This document shows, in pieces, positions 18,512 through 27,000 of a DNA stretch of 64,000 nt. The translations under genes and the position numbers were made by a program. Numbering within the stretch: the stretch's first letter is position 1; each line of letters opens with the position of its first letter. The notes beneath the pieces were generated by a model. The model saw nothing but the letters and a program-made list of their open reading frames with translations, did no database searches and was not told where the DNA came from. Origin of the DNA: Shinella sp032095155 (GTDB lineage: Bacteria; Pseudomonadota; Alphaproteobacteria; Rhizobiales; Rhizobiaceae); assembly GCF_049199905.1 (NCBI RefSeq), contig NZ_JBLZPK010000022.1, positions 1 to 64,000 of the forward strand. Direction: 5' to 3'.

Positions 18512-19662
18512 GGTTTGGCCAGGAGGGTGACCATCGTCTCCGCCGCCTGCCGGGAGAGCGCATCGCGCGGCCAGACGAGGCTGAGAGATTGCTGATAGGC
18601 GGCGTCGAGCGGCAGCAGGGCCGGCGGCGGGTTGATATTGGCGACGGAATGTTCCGGCAGCACGGAGAGGTGGCCGTGGTCCAGCACGAGATTGATGATG
18701 ACGGGGATTGAATCGACCTCGACCAGCGTCAGGCGTGAACGTTCGGCTGGAGAAAGGGTCGCTTCCAGAAAGCGGTCCGTCATCTGGCGCAGTCCGCTCC
18801 TTGGGCTTGGAACGGCGATGGGATAGCGGCGCAGCAGGGCGGCGAGGTCCTGCCGCTCGGCGTCGTCCAGCGCGCGGGGGGCGGCGAGGGCCAGTTGAGA
18901 GCGGCCGATCATCTGTCCGTCGAATTCAGCGGGAAAGCGGTCCGTGTCGAGCAGGATCAGGTCGAAGCGGCGATTTTTGAGCCCGGAGACGAGTTCGTCT
19001 GCGGTGGTGGAGGACAGAAAGAGCGGCTGGCGGGGCCGTGCGCTTCGCCATTCCACGGCAAGCCGCGCCAGCATGGCGGCGATCTCGCTTTCGTGGCCGA
19101 AGGGAATGATCGTGCCGAGCCGCCAGGTGGCGGCGCTGCGGCGGAAGCGCTCGGCGGAGGCGGCGAAGAGCTGTTCCCAGGCCGCACCGATGCGTTCGGC
19201 AAGCACGAGCGCCTCCAGGCCTTCAGGCGTGCAGCTTATGCCGGATGCCGAACGGTCGAGCAGCTTGCAGCCGATGGCCGCTTCCAGATGGCTGAGCTGG
19301 CGGGTGAGTTGCGGTTGGCCGAGGCCGAGGCTTTTGGCGGCGGCGTTGATGCTGCCGGCGCGGGCCGTGGCGGCGAAACGGGCGAGGGCGGTGAGCGGGA
19401 TGGTGCCGTCTCCGTCTCCCAATGCTGTGAGTGCCGCGGCGGCGCGGGCGATGTCGGCGAAGCGCGGCAGGCGGGCTTCCGCCTCCAGCGTCGGCACCAG
19501 CGCCTGGCCATCGCGGCGCACCAGCGGCACGGACAACACGGTCTCGACCCGCCGAAGGGCGGCACTTGCGCTGGAGGCCGGACGGCGGCATGCGGCGGCT
19601 GCCCTGCGGATGCCGCGTTCTTCGAGAATGCTGTGCACAAGGCAGAGAGTGGATAGATCCAC
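18508..19662 (-). CDS. LysR-type regulator with two tandem HTH modules
   Basis: About 384 residues, some 85 longer than a standard LysR protein. The extra length is an N-terminal segment (DLSTLCLVHSILEERGIRRA, then SSASAALRRVETVL) that itself looks like a LysR winged HTH. A second, canonical one follows at about residues 88-150 (LARFAATARAGSINAAAKSL, QLTRQLSHLEAAIG), then an effector domain. I start it at the GTG at 19662, preceded by AAGGA; the open frame further upstream looks non-coding. It is divergent from the ammonia-lyase-like operon 167 bp away and is the obvious candidate for its regulator. The effector is probably a pathway compound, which is inference. Confidence 0.85.
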   Translation of the reverse strand: MDLSTLCLVHSILEERGIRRAAAACRRPASSASAALRRVETVLSVPLVRRDGQALVPTLEAEARLPRFADIARAAAALTALGDGDGTIPLTALARFAATARAGSINAAAKSLGLGQPQLTRQLSHLEAAIGCKLLDRSASGISCTPEGLEALVLAERIGAAWEQLFAASAERFRRSAATWRLGTIIPFGHESEIAAMLARLAVEWRSARPRQPLFLSSTTADELVSGLKNRRFDLILLDTDRFPAEFDGQMIGRSQLALAAPRALDDAERQDLAALLRRYPIAVPSPRSGLRQMTDRFLEATLSPAERSRLTLVEVDSIPVIINLVLDHGHLSVLPEHSVANINPPPALLPLDAAYQQSLSLVWPRDALSRQAAETMVTLLAKP

Positions 19663-19829
19663 GGGCGGGTCCTTCGGCTTCTTCCTGGCTGTTCGACCTA
19701 TAGCATGAACCGTGCGGGTTTTGGGATATACGCTCCGTTCAGGTTCCGCATAACATCCACACGCAATTCCTGATGCAAACCGCACCTGACTGCCTCGGTA
19801 TTGCCTCTGAAAAACAGGCTCTTTGAAAC

Positions 19830-21368
19830 ATGCTCGCTTCCGCCGATACCCTCTATCTCACCGGCCAACCGCTCGATTTCGCCACGCTGGAGGCGATCGG
19901 CACGGGTGCGCGGCGTCCGGTGGCCTGCGAGATCGGCATGGGTCGCGTCGGCACCTCGCGTCTTGTGATCACCGACCGTCTTGCCACGGGCTTGCCGATC
20001 TACGGTGCCAATACCGGCGTCGGGTCGATGAAGGACAAGCTCTGGACGGCGGACGACCTCGTCGAGTTCAACAACAATCTCGTCAAGGCGCACCATTTCG
20101 GCACCGGCGAGCCCTTCACGCTGCCCATCGTGCGCAAGGCGATGGCGATCCGCGTCAACACCGCGCTCGGCGGCTATTCCGGCTGCAGCCCGGAGCTGAT
20201 CGATGCCTTCCTCGCACTGCTCGAAAAGGATGTCGTGCCCGTCGTGCGCCGCCATGGTTCGATGGGCTGCGCCGATATCGGCCTGATGGGGCAGATCGCG
20301 GCGGTGCTGACGGGCGAGGGCGAGGCCTGGTACGGCGGCGAGCGCCTGCCCGCGCCGGAAGCACTGAAGCGCGCCAGCCTGAAACCCTATCGCATGCAGC
20401 CGCGCGATGCGCTGGCGGCGCTCAGCGTCAATGCCATCTCGCATGCCGCGGCCGCCAATGTCGTGCGCGAGGCGGCAAAGGCGATCCGCAATCTGATGGT
20501 GACGGGCGTGCTCTCGTCGCTGGCGCTCGGCGCTTCGGCCGATCCGTGGCGGGTGGCCGCGCGACTTTCGGCCCATGGCGAGGCGCTGGCCGGCACTTGG
20601 TTCGAGGCGCAGGCGACCTCCGGTCACTGGCCGAAGCCGTCGGCCATCCACGATCCGCTGAGCCTGCGCATGACCGCCCAGGTTTTCGGCGCGTGCCTGG
20701 ATACGTTGATGACCGCCGCCGAGCGTCTCGTCGAGGCGACGGCACAGTCGGACGACAACCCCGTCGTGATGGACAATCACGTCATGGCCTCGGGCGGCTC
20801 GTTGCCGCTCTCGACCACGCTCTATGTCGAGGCGGCGCAGACGGGCTTTGCCCATCTTGCCCGCAATGTGCTGAACCGCTGCGTGCTGCTGTCCAACGGC
20901 GTGCGCCGCAACCTGCCGGTCAATCTCGTGGCGCCCGGCGAGGCGGCAACGGGCTTCGGCCCGCTGTTGAAGCTCGCCGTCGAACTCTATATGCGCATCC
21001 AGTCGCTGGCCGTGCCGATCTCTGCGCAGTCCATCGTGGTGGCCGGCGGGCTGGAGGAGGAGGCGACCTTCCTGCCGCTCATCGTCGAGCGCATGGAAAG
21101 CCAGGTGCGGGACCTGCGCCAGCTCGCGGCGTTGGAAGCCATGCTCTCCGCTCAGGCGATCGATCTTTCCGGCGACAATGTCGAAGGCGTTGCCGCCGTC
21201 GCCTACCAGCGTACGCGGGCGATCAGCCCCTTCTACCGCAAGGACCGGCCGCTCTCCGCAGAAATCGAGGCGCTCGACCGCGACCTTGCCAGCCCCGAGG
21301 CGCTCGCCGCCTTCGTCGATGCCGCGCCCATGGCCGATGTCGATAGTTTCTTTGCCCTGAAACCCTGA
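19830..21368 (+). CDS. HAL-family lyase lacking the MIO triad, candidate ergothionase
   Basis: A 512-residue member of the histidine/phenylalanine ammonia-lyase superfamily. The tyrosine loop is present (IYGANTGVG, Tyr58). The Ala-Ser-Gly triad that self-cyclises to the MIO cofactor is replaced: residues 143-149 read GSMGCAD where the family has GSVGASG. The rest of that segment (QIAAVLTGEGEAWYGG) aligns well. Without Ser and Gly no MIO can form, so ordinary alpha-amine elimination from histidine is unlikely. To my knowledge ergothionase, which eliminates trimethylamine from ergothioneine to give thiourocanate, is a MIO-free member. The four following genes fit that pathway. It is the first gene of the operon; substrate is inference. 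Confidence 0.8.
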   Translation: MLASADTLYLTGQPLDFATLEAIGTGARRPVACEIGMGRVGTSRLVITDRLATGLPIYGANTGVGSMKDKLWTADDLVEFNNNLVKAHHFGTGEPFTLPIVRKAMAIRVNTALGGYSGCSPELIDAFLALLEKDVVPVVRRHGSMGCADIGLMGQIAAVLTGEGEAWYGGERLPAPEALKRASLKPYRMQPRDALAALSVNAISHAAAANVVREAAKAIRNLMVTGVLSSLALGASADPWRVAARLSAHGEALAGTWFEAQATSGHWPKPSAIHDPLSLRMTAQVFGACLDTLMTAAERLVEATAQSDDNPVVMDNHVMASGGSLPLSTTLYVEAAQTGFAHLARNVLNRCVLLSNGVRRNLPVNLVAPGEAATGFGPLLKLAVELYMRIQSLAVPISAQSIVVAGGLEEEATFLPLIVERMESQVRDLRQLAALEAMLSAQAIDLSGDNVEGVAAVAYQRTRAISPFYRKDRPLSAEIEALDRDLASPEALAAFVDAAPMADVDSFFALKP

Positions 21369-21378
21369 GGAACACACG

Positions 21379-22755
21379 ATGGCCGATTTCGATCTCGTTT
21401 TGAAAGGCACCGTGGTTCTGGCGGACCGCATCGTCGACGGCGGCCATGTCGCGGTGCGTGACGGCAAGGTGGTGCATGTCGGCCAGGGCGCGATGCCGGC
21501 GGCGAAGGAGCGGCATGACCTCTCCGGCGCGCTGATCCTGCCCGGTGCCATCGATGCGCAGGTCCACTCGCTCTCGCAAAAGAACCAGGAGGATTTCATC
21601 TGGTCGACACGGTCGGCGGCTGCAGGCGGTGTCACCACCATCGTCGACATGCCCTATGACGAGGGCAATCTCGTCTGCTCGGCCGAGGCGGTGAAGATCA
21701 AGGTGGATCATGCATCGCCGCAGGCGCGTGTCGATTTCGCGCTCTATGGCACCGTCGATCCCGAGGAAGGGCCGGCGCGCATTGCTGAAATGGTCGAGGC
21801 TGGCGTTGCCGCCTTCAAGTTCTCGACCTTCGGTACGGACCCGAAGCGCTTTCCGCGCATTCCGGCGGCCTTGCTGGAGGATTGCTTCCGCGCCATTGCG
21901 CCGACGGGGCTGGCGGCCGGCGTGCACAATGAGGACGACGAGGCGGTGCGCGCGGCGATCGCCAAGGTGAAGGCGGCCGGTATCACCGATTACCGCGCGC
22001 ACGGCCTGTCGCGACCGCCGCTGACGGAGCTGCTCGCTTCCAACCAGATCTATGAAACCGGTGCCGAAACGGGCTGCCCGGCCCATGTCGTGCATTGCTC
22101 GCTCGGCCGTGGCTATGAGATCGCCGCCGCCTACCGTGCGCAAGGACACCGCGCGACCATCGAGTGCTGCATCCACTATCTTGTTCTCGACGAGGAGAAC
22201 GACGTCGCCCGGCTTGGCGGCAAGGCGAAGATCAATCCGCCGATCCGCCCGCGCGCCGAGGTGGAAAAGCTCTGGCGCCATGTCGCCGCGGGCAATGTCA
22301 CATTGGTTTCGACGGACCATGTCAGCTGGTCGGAGGACCGCAAGACCAATCCGGACATGCTGGCTAATGCCTCCGGCGTGCCGGGACTGGAGGTCATGGT
22401 GCCGCTCTTCGTCAAGGGTGCGCTGGAGCGCGGCATTCCGTTGACGCGCGCCGCCGAACTGATGACGCTGAACCCGGCCCGGCATTTTCGGCTCGACCAT
22501 GTGAAGGGCGCGCTGGAAGCCGGCAAGGATGCCGACATCACCGTGCTGACACCCGAGCCCTATATCTATGACGCGGCGGCAAGCGGCAACAATGTCGTCG
22601 GCTGGTCGCCCTATCACGGCATCCGGCTGCCGTGGCGTGTCTCCGCGACCTATCTGCGTGGCAAACTTGCCTTCGACGGCGCGAAAGTGCTCTCCGAGCC
22701 CGGCACTGGCGCCTTCGTGCGCCCGCTGCCGACACTCGTTTCCGCGGGGGCCTGA
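21379..22755 (+). CDS. hydantoinase/dihydropyrimidinase-family amidohydrolase
   Basis: A 458-residue cyclic amidohydrolase, expected to open a hydantoin ring to an N-carbamoyl amino acid. Seen: the PGAIDAQVHS start of the metal site, the carboxylated-lysine position FKFST (Lys147), VVHCS, and VSTDHVSW for the later ligands. The first histidine of the usual HxH is Gln61 (codon CAG, clear in the sequence); Gln is also found there in some dihydroorotases. In the proposed pathway it acts on hydantoin-5-propionate to give N-carbamoylglutamate. It lies 10 bp after the lyase gene with AGGA before the ATG, and 2 bp before the carbamoylase gene. Confidence 0.87.
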   Translation: MADFDLVLKGTVVLADRIVDGGHVAVRDGKVVHVGQGAMPAAKERHDLSGALILPGAIDAQVHSLSQKNQEDFIWSTRSAAAGGVTTIVDMPYDEGNLVCSAEAVKIKVDHASPQARVDFALYGTVDPEEGPARIAEMVEAGVAAFKFSTFGTDPKRFPRIPAALLEDCFRAIAPTGLAAGVHNEDDEAVRAAIAKVKAAGITDYRAHGLSRPPLTELLASNQIYETGAETGCPAHVVHCSLGRGYEIAAAYRAQGHRATIECCIHYLVLDEENDVARLGGKAKINPPIRPRAEVEKLWRHVAAGNVTLVSTDHVSWSEDRKTNPDMLANASGVPGLEVMVPLFVKGALERGIPLTRAAELMTLNPARHFRLDHVKGALEAGKDADITVLTPEPYIYDAAASGNNVVGWSPYHGIRLPWRVSATYLRGKLAFDGAKVLSEPGTGAFVRPLPTLVSAGA

Positions 22756-22757
22756 TC

Positions 22758-24026
22758 ATGGCCCACGCAAGCAATTTGCCGGTCGATCCCGCGCGCATCG
22801 CGGATGTGATCGACGGGCTGGCCAAGCTCACTGAGCCCGGCCGGCCCTACACGCGGCGTGCCTTTACCGCTCTGTTCCCGGCGGGGCGGGATTTTCTCGA
22901 CGAAAGATTTCGGGCCGCAGGGCTCGAAACGCGCATCGATGCCGCAGGCAATCTCGTTGCCCGGCGGCCGGGCAAAAAGCCCGGTCTCGGCACGATCATG
23001 CTCGGCTCGCATTCCGATACGGTGCCGGACGGCGGGCGCTATGACGGCATTGCCGGCGTGGCGGTGGCGCTGGAAGTGGCGCAGGCCCTGGCCGACAAGG
23101 GCATAGACCTGGATCACGATCTGGAGGTCGTCGATTTCCTCGCCGAGGAAGTGTCGATCTTCGGCGTCTCCTGCATCGGCAGCCGCGGCATGGTCGGGGT
23201 GCTGCCTGAAGATTGGCTGTCGCGCGAGCGGGACGGGCTGACGCTGGAGCAGGGTATTCGCGATGTCGGTGGCGATCCCATGCGCATTACCGCCGAAGCG
23301 CGCAAGGATATCGCGGCCTTCCTTGAACTGCATATCGAGCAGGGGCCGGTACTGGAGACGGAAAAGCTGGATATCGGTGTAGTGACGGCGATTGCCGGCA
23401 TCACGCGCATCGAGATCGTCGTCGAGGGCCGGGCGGATCATGCCGGCACGACGCCGATGGGATCGCGCGCCGATGCGCTGGCCGCCGCTGCGCGGCTGGT
23501 CTCGGGCATCGAGGCGCTGGCTAAATCGCTCTCGGAAGGGCCGGGGCATTTCACGGCGACCGTCGGTGAGTTCTCCATCGAGCCGAATGCCGCCAATGTC
23601 GTGCCGTCGCGTGCCCGCCTGCTGATTGATGCGCGGGCGGAAGAGCGCAATGCGATGGACCTCTTCGTCGCCTCGGTCGATCAGCTTGCCGATGGGATCG
23701 CGCGGGAGACCGGCACCACCATCGCCGCGCCGCGCCGCATCTCCGACAACATGCCGACGCCGGGCGATCCGCTGCTGCTCAACGTGCTGGATGCGGCCTG
23801 CGAGACTGCCGGCGCCAGCCACCGGCGCATGGCGTCGGGCGCGGGCCACGACACCGCCTTCATGGCGAAGGTGACGCGGTCTGCGATGATCTTCGTGCCG
23901 TGCCTTGGCGGGCGCAGCCATGCGCCGGAGGAATTTGCCGAGACCGACGATATCGCGCTCGGGGCGGCGGTGCTTTTTAATGCAGTGATTCAGCTGGATG
24001 AGACATTGAGTCAGGAGAGCGTCTAA
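22758..24026 (+). CDS. M20-type N-carbamoyl-L-amino-acid hydrolase
   Basis: A 422-residue zinc amidohydrolase of the M20 group (N-carbamoyl-L-amino-acid hydrolase/allantoate amidohydrolase). Metal and substrate motifs are intact: GSHSDTVPDGGRYDG, the double Glu in FLAEEVSIFG, LELHIEQGPVLE, the dimer-domain motif RADHAGTTPMGSR and GAGHDTAFMA. In this operon the likely substrate is N-carbamoyl-L-glutamate, releasing glutamate, CO2 and ammonia. The ATG at 22758 is chosen because it starts right after the hydantoinase stop. Its own stop overlaps the next start (TAATG). Confidence 0.9.
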   Translation: MAHASNLPVDPARIADVIDGLAKLTEPGRPYTRRAFTALFPAGRDFLDERFRAAGLETRIDAAGNLVARRPGKKPGLGTIMLGSHSDTVPDGGRYDGIAGVAVALEVAQALADKGIDLDHDLEVVDFLAEEVSIFGVSCIGSRGMVGVLPEDWLSRERDGLTLEQGIRDVGGDPMRITAEARKDIAAFLELHIEQGPVLETEKLDIGVVTAIAGITRIEIVVEGRADHAGTTPMGSRADALAAAARLVSGIEALAKSLSEGPGHFTATVGEFSIEPNAANVVPSRARLLIDARAEERNAMDLFVASVDQLADGIARETGTTIAAPRRISDNMPTPGDPLLLNVLDAACETAGASHRRMASGAGHDTAFMAKVTRSAMIFVPCLGGRSHAPEEFAETDDIALGAAVLFNAVIQLDETLSQESV

Positions 24027-25114
24027 TGGGCCGGATTTTAAAGGAAAAAGACGTCGAAGCGGCAGTCAAGGGCGGCTCGGTCTATGCCGCCGGTGGCGGC
24101 GGCTGGGCGGACCATGGGCGCATGCTCGGCTATGCCGCGGTGTCGATCGGCAAGCCGGAACTGGTCTCCATCGATGAACTCTCCGATGACGAGTGGGTGG
24201 CGACGGCGGCGGCCATCGGCGCCCCAGCCTCGACCACGCCCTGGGAAATGCGCGGCGTCGATTATGTGAAGGCTGTCGAGCTTTTGCAGGAGGCGCTCGG
24301 CGAGAAGGTCGCGGCGCTGATGGTTGGCCAGAACGGCAAGTCCTCGACGCTGAATGGCTGGTTGCCCTCGGCCATCCTCGGCACAAAGGTGGTGGATGCC
24401 GTGGGCGACATGCGCGCGCATCCGACCGGCGACATGGGCTCGATCGGCATGGCCGGTTCACCCGAGCAGATGATCCAGACCGCCGTCGGCGGCAATCGCG
24501 ACGAGAACCGCTACATCGAGCTCGTCGTGCGCGGCGCGACGGCAAAGGTCTCGCCGATCCTGCGCACGGCCTCCGACATGTCCGGCGGCTTCATCGCCTC
24601 CTGCCGCAACCCGCTGCGCGCCTCCTATGTGCGCAAGAATGCGGCGCTCGGCGGCATCTCGCTGGCGCTGACGCTTGGCGAGGCGATCATCGCGGCGGAA
24701 GGCAAGGGCGGCTCGGCGATCATCGACGCCATCGTCAAGACGACCGGCGGTTCGATCCTTTCCGAAGGCGTGATCACCGACAAGTCGGTGGTGTATACCA
24801 AGGAGGCCTTCGATATCGGCACGGTGACGGTCGGCAAGGGTGACACCGCCTCGGTGCTGCATGTCATGAACGAATATATGGCGGTGGAATCGGCGGACGG
24901 AAAACGTCTCGCGACATTCCCCGATGTCATCACCACGCTGTCGCCCGAGGGCGAGCCGCTGAGCGTCGGCCAGCTCGAAGTCGGCATGACGGTCTATGTG
25001 CTGCATGTGCCGAAGTCGATCATCCCGCTTGCCTCCAGCGTGCTCGATCCGACGGTCTATCCCTCTGTCGAAAAGGCGATGGGCATCGATCTGGTGAGCT
25101 ACGCTCTCGCTTGA
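24026..25114 (+). CDS. DUF917 family protein, candidate desulfhydrase
   Basis: A 362-residue protein of the DUF917 family (relatives are found with hydantoin-metabolism genes). The N-terminal part is glycine-rich (GGSVYAAGGGGWADHGRMLGYA), followed by DMRAHPTGDMGSIGM and a C-terminal domain with GKGDTASVLHVMNEYMAVE. The role of the family is poorly defined. In the proposed ergothioneine route one step remains unassigned after the other four genes: removal of the ring sulfur from the thiohydantoin propionate. DUF917 is the only gene left in the operon for it. That assignment is inference; I recall a DUF917-type desulfhydrase from a Burkholderia ergothioneine degrader but cannot confirm it here. 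Confidence 0.75.
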   Translation: MGRILKEKDVEAAVKGGSVYAAGGGGWADHGRMLGYAAVSIGKPELVSIDELSDDEWVATAAAIGAPASTTPWEMRGVDYVKAVELLQEALGEKVAALMVGQNGKSSTLNGWLPSAILGTKVVDAVGDMRAHPTGDMGSIGMAGSPEQMIQTAVGGNRDENRYIELVVRGATAKVSPILRTASDMSGGFIASCRNPLRASYVRKNAALGGISLALTLGEAIIAAEGKGGSAIIDAIVKTTGGSILSEGVITDKSVVYTKEAFDIGTVTVGKGDTASVLHVMNEYMAVESADGKRLATFPDVITTLSPEGEPLSVGQLEVGMTVYVLHVPKSIIPLASSVLDPTVYPSVEKAMGIDLVSYALA

Positions 25115-25148
25115 GGCAAAGCTGAAAGAGATACTTGAGGAGACGTCC

Positions 25149-26816
25149 ATGCCCAAAGCCAATCCGCGCCATCCGAACTATCCGATCCCCAGCGGCGATG
25201 TACTGCGCGCCAAGGGCTGGCGGCAGGAGGGGCTGTTGCGGCTGCTCGAAAACGTGCTGTCGGTCGGCGAGGACCCGGACAATCTCATCGTCTATGCCGC
25301 GCTCGGCAAGGCGGCACGCAACTGGGCGGCGCACAAGGCCATCGTCAAGGCGCTGACCGAGATGGACGAGGACCAGACGCTCATTATCCAGTCCGGCAAG
25401 CCGGTCGGGCTCTTGAAGACCCATGCGAAGGCGCCGCTCGTCATCATGGCGAATTGCAACATCGTCGGGCAATGGGCCAAGGCCGAGGTCTTCTATGAAC
25501 TCCAGCGCAAGGGGCTGATCTGCTGGGGCGGGCTGACGGCCGGCGCCTGGCAATATATCGGCAGCCAGGGCGTCATTCAGGGCACCTATGAAATCTTCAT
25601 GCGCATTGCGGAAAAACGGTTCGGCGGCAGCCTGGCCGGTCGTTTCATCCTGACCGCCGGGCTTGGCGGCATGGGCGGCGCGCAGCCGCTCGCCGGGCGC
25701 ATGGCGGGGGCGGCCATTCTCTGCGTCGATATCGATCCGGCACGTGCCGCCGCCCGCAAGGCTGTCGGCTACCTTGAACATGTGGCACCCGATCTCGATA
25801 CGGCGCTCGCCATGATCGACGAAGCGGTGAAGGACAAGCGTGCGACCTCGATCGGTCTCGTGGGCAATGCGGCGGAGATTTATCCGGAGATCGCGCGGCG
25901 CGGCATCGTGCCGGATATCGTCACGGACCAGACCTCGGCGCACGATCTCGTCTATGGCTATGTGCCGAAGGGCATGAGCCTCGATCAGGTGAAGGGCCTG
26001 CGCGATGACGGGCAGGGGCAGCTGATGGCGGCAAGCCGCGCTTCGATCGTCGAGCATGTCTCGGCCATGCTGGAGTTCCAGAAAATGGGCTCGGAGGTCT
26101 TCGACAACGGCAACCTTATCCGCACCCAGGCGCGGGAGGGCGGTGTGGCCGCTGCCTTCGACATTCCGATCTTCACCGAAGCCTATCTGCGTCCGCTCTT
26201 CGCGCGTGCCATCGGGCCGTTCCGCTGGATGGCCCTGTCGGGCGAGGAAAGCGATATCGCCCGCATCGACGATCTCGTGCTTGAGATGTTCCCAGACAAT
26301 TTCATCGTTACCAATTGGATCCGCCTTGCCCGCGAGAACGTGCCCTTCGAGGGCCTGCCGGCACGCATCGCATGGCTCGGCCATGGCGAGCGCACGGAGC
26401 TTGCACTGGCGGTCAACAAGCTGGTGGCATCGGGCGAACTGAAGGGGCCGATCGCCTTTTCGCGCGACCATCTCGATGCCGGCGCCATGGCGCATCCGAA
26501 CATCATGACCGAGCGCATGAAGGATGGTTCCGATGCCATCGCCGACTGGCCGCTGCTCGATGCGATGCTCCTCTCATCCTCCATGGCCGATCTCGTCGTC
26601 ATTCACTCCGGCGGCGGCGGTTATGCCGGTTACATGACGAGCTGCGGCGTGACGCTGGTGGCCGACGGCACGGCCGGCGGGGCAGAGCGACTGCAGCATG
26701 CGCTGACCAACGATACATCGTTGGGCGTAATCCGCTATGCGGACGCCGGCTACGAGGAATCGCTCGACGAGGTCGAAAAGAAGGACATCGGCTATGTCAG
26801 GATCGGCAATGCCTGA
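25149..26816 (+). CDS. urocanase homologue with altered active site, candidate thiourocanate hydratase
   Basis: A 555-residue protein clearly homologous to urocanate hydratase along its whole length (QSGKPVGLLKTH; TAGLGGMGGAQPL NAD loop; GPFRWMALSG; GLVGNAAE). Segments that are near-invariant in true urocanase are changed: CWGGLTAGAW at 125-134 instead of MYGQMTAGSW, FDNGNLIR with Asn320 in place of Tyr, and HSGGGGYAGY at 486-495 where urocanase has HHGGGVGIGY. These changes point to a different substrate. With a MIO-free lyase as first gene, thiourocanate (or its S-methyl form) is the best candidate. GAGGAG precedes the ATG; it is the last gene of the operon. Confidence 0.85.
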   Translation: MPKANPRHPNYPIPSGDVLRAKGWRQEGLLRLLENVLSVGEDPDNLIVYAALGKAARNWAAHKAIVKALTEMDEDQTLIIQSGKPVGLLKTHAKAPLVIMANCNIVGQWAKAEVFYELQRKGLICWGGLTAGAWQYIGSQGVIQGTYEIFMRIAEKRFGGSLAGRFILTAGLGGMGGAQPLAGRMAGAAILCVDIDPARAAARKAVGYLEHVAPDLDTALAMIDEAVKDKRATSIGLVGNAAEIYPEIARRGIVPDIVTDQTSAHDLVYGYVPKGMSLDQVKGLRDDGQGQLMAASRASIVEHVSAMLEFQKMGSEVFDNGNLIRTQAREGGVAAAFDIPIFTEAYLRPLFARAIGPFRWMALSGEESDIARIDDLVLEMFPDNFIVTNWIRLARENVPFEGLPARIAWLGHGERTELALAVNKLVASGELKGPIAFSRDHLDAGAMAHPNIMTERMKDGSDAIADWPLLDAMLLSSSMADLVVIHSGGGGYAGYMTSCGVTLVADGTAGGAERLQHALTNDTSLGVIRYADAGYEESLDEVEKKDIGYVRIGNA

Positions 26817-27000
26817 GGGGCTGCCGGACACGCTTTCGTGACCGAAACCAGCAGAAGTAGTGAAGGCAAGTGCCGCTAAGTGCCGGAAATATCACGGCCG
26901 GCGTAAACCTTGCATTTAACATTTCGCGGTAATCTTCCGTTAGTAATTCCGTCTGCGTGCTGTGGGCGGGGGCTTCGGTTTGTTTTGCGTGCGAGTGCCT

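Noticed and set aside
19830..26816. A second ordinary histidine utilisation (hut) operon
   Set aside because: The lyase lacks the MIO triad, the urocanase homologue has changed active-site segments, and imidazolonepropionase is absent while hydantoinase and carbamoylase are present.
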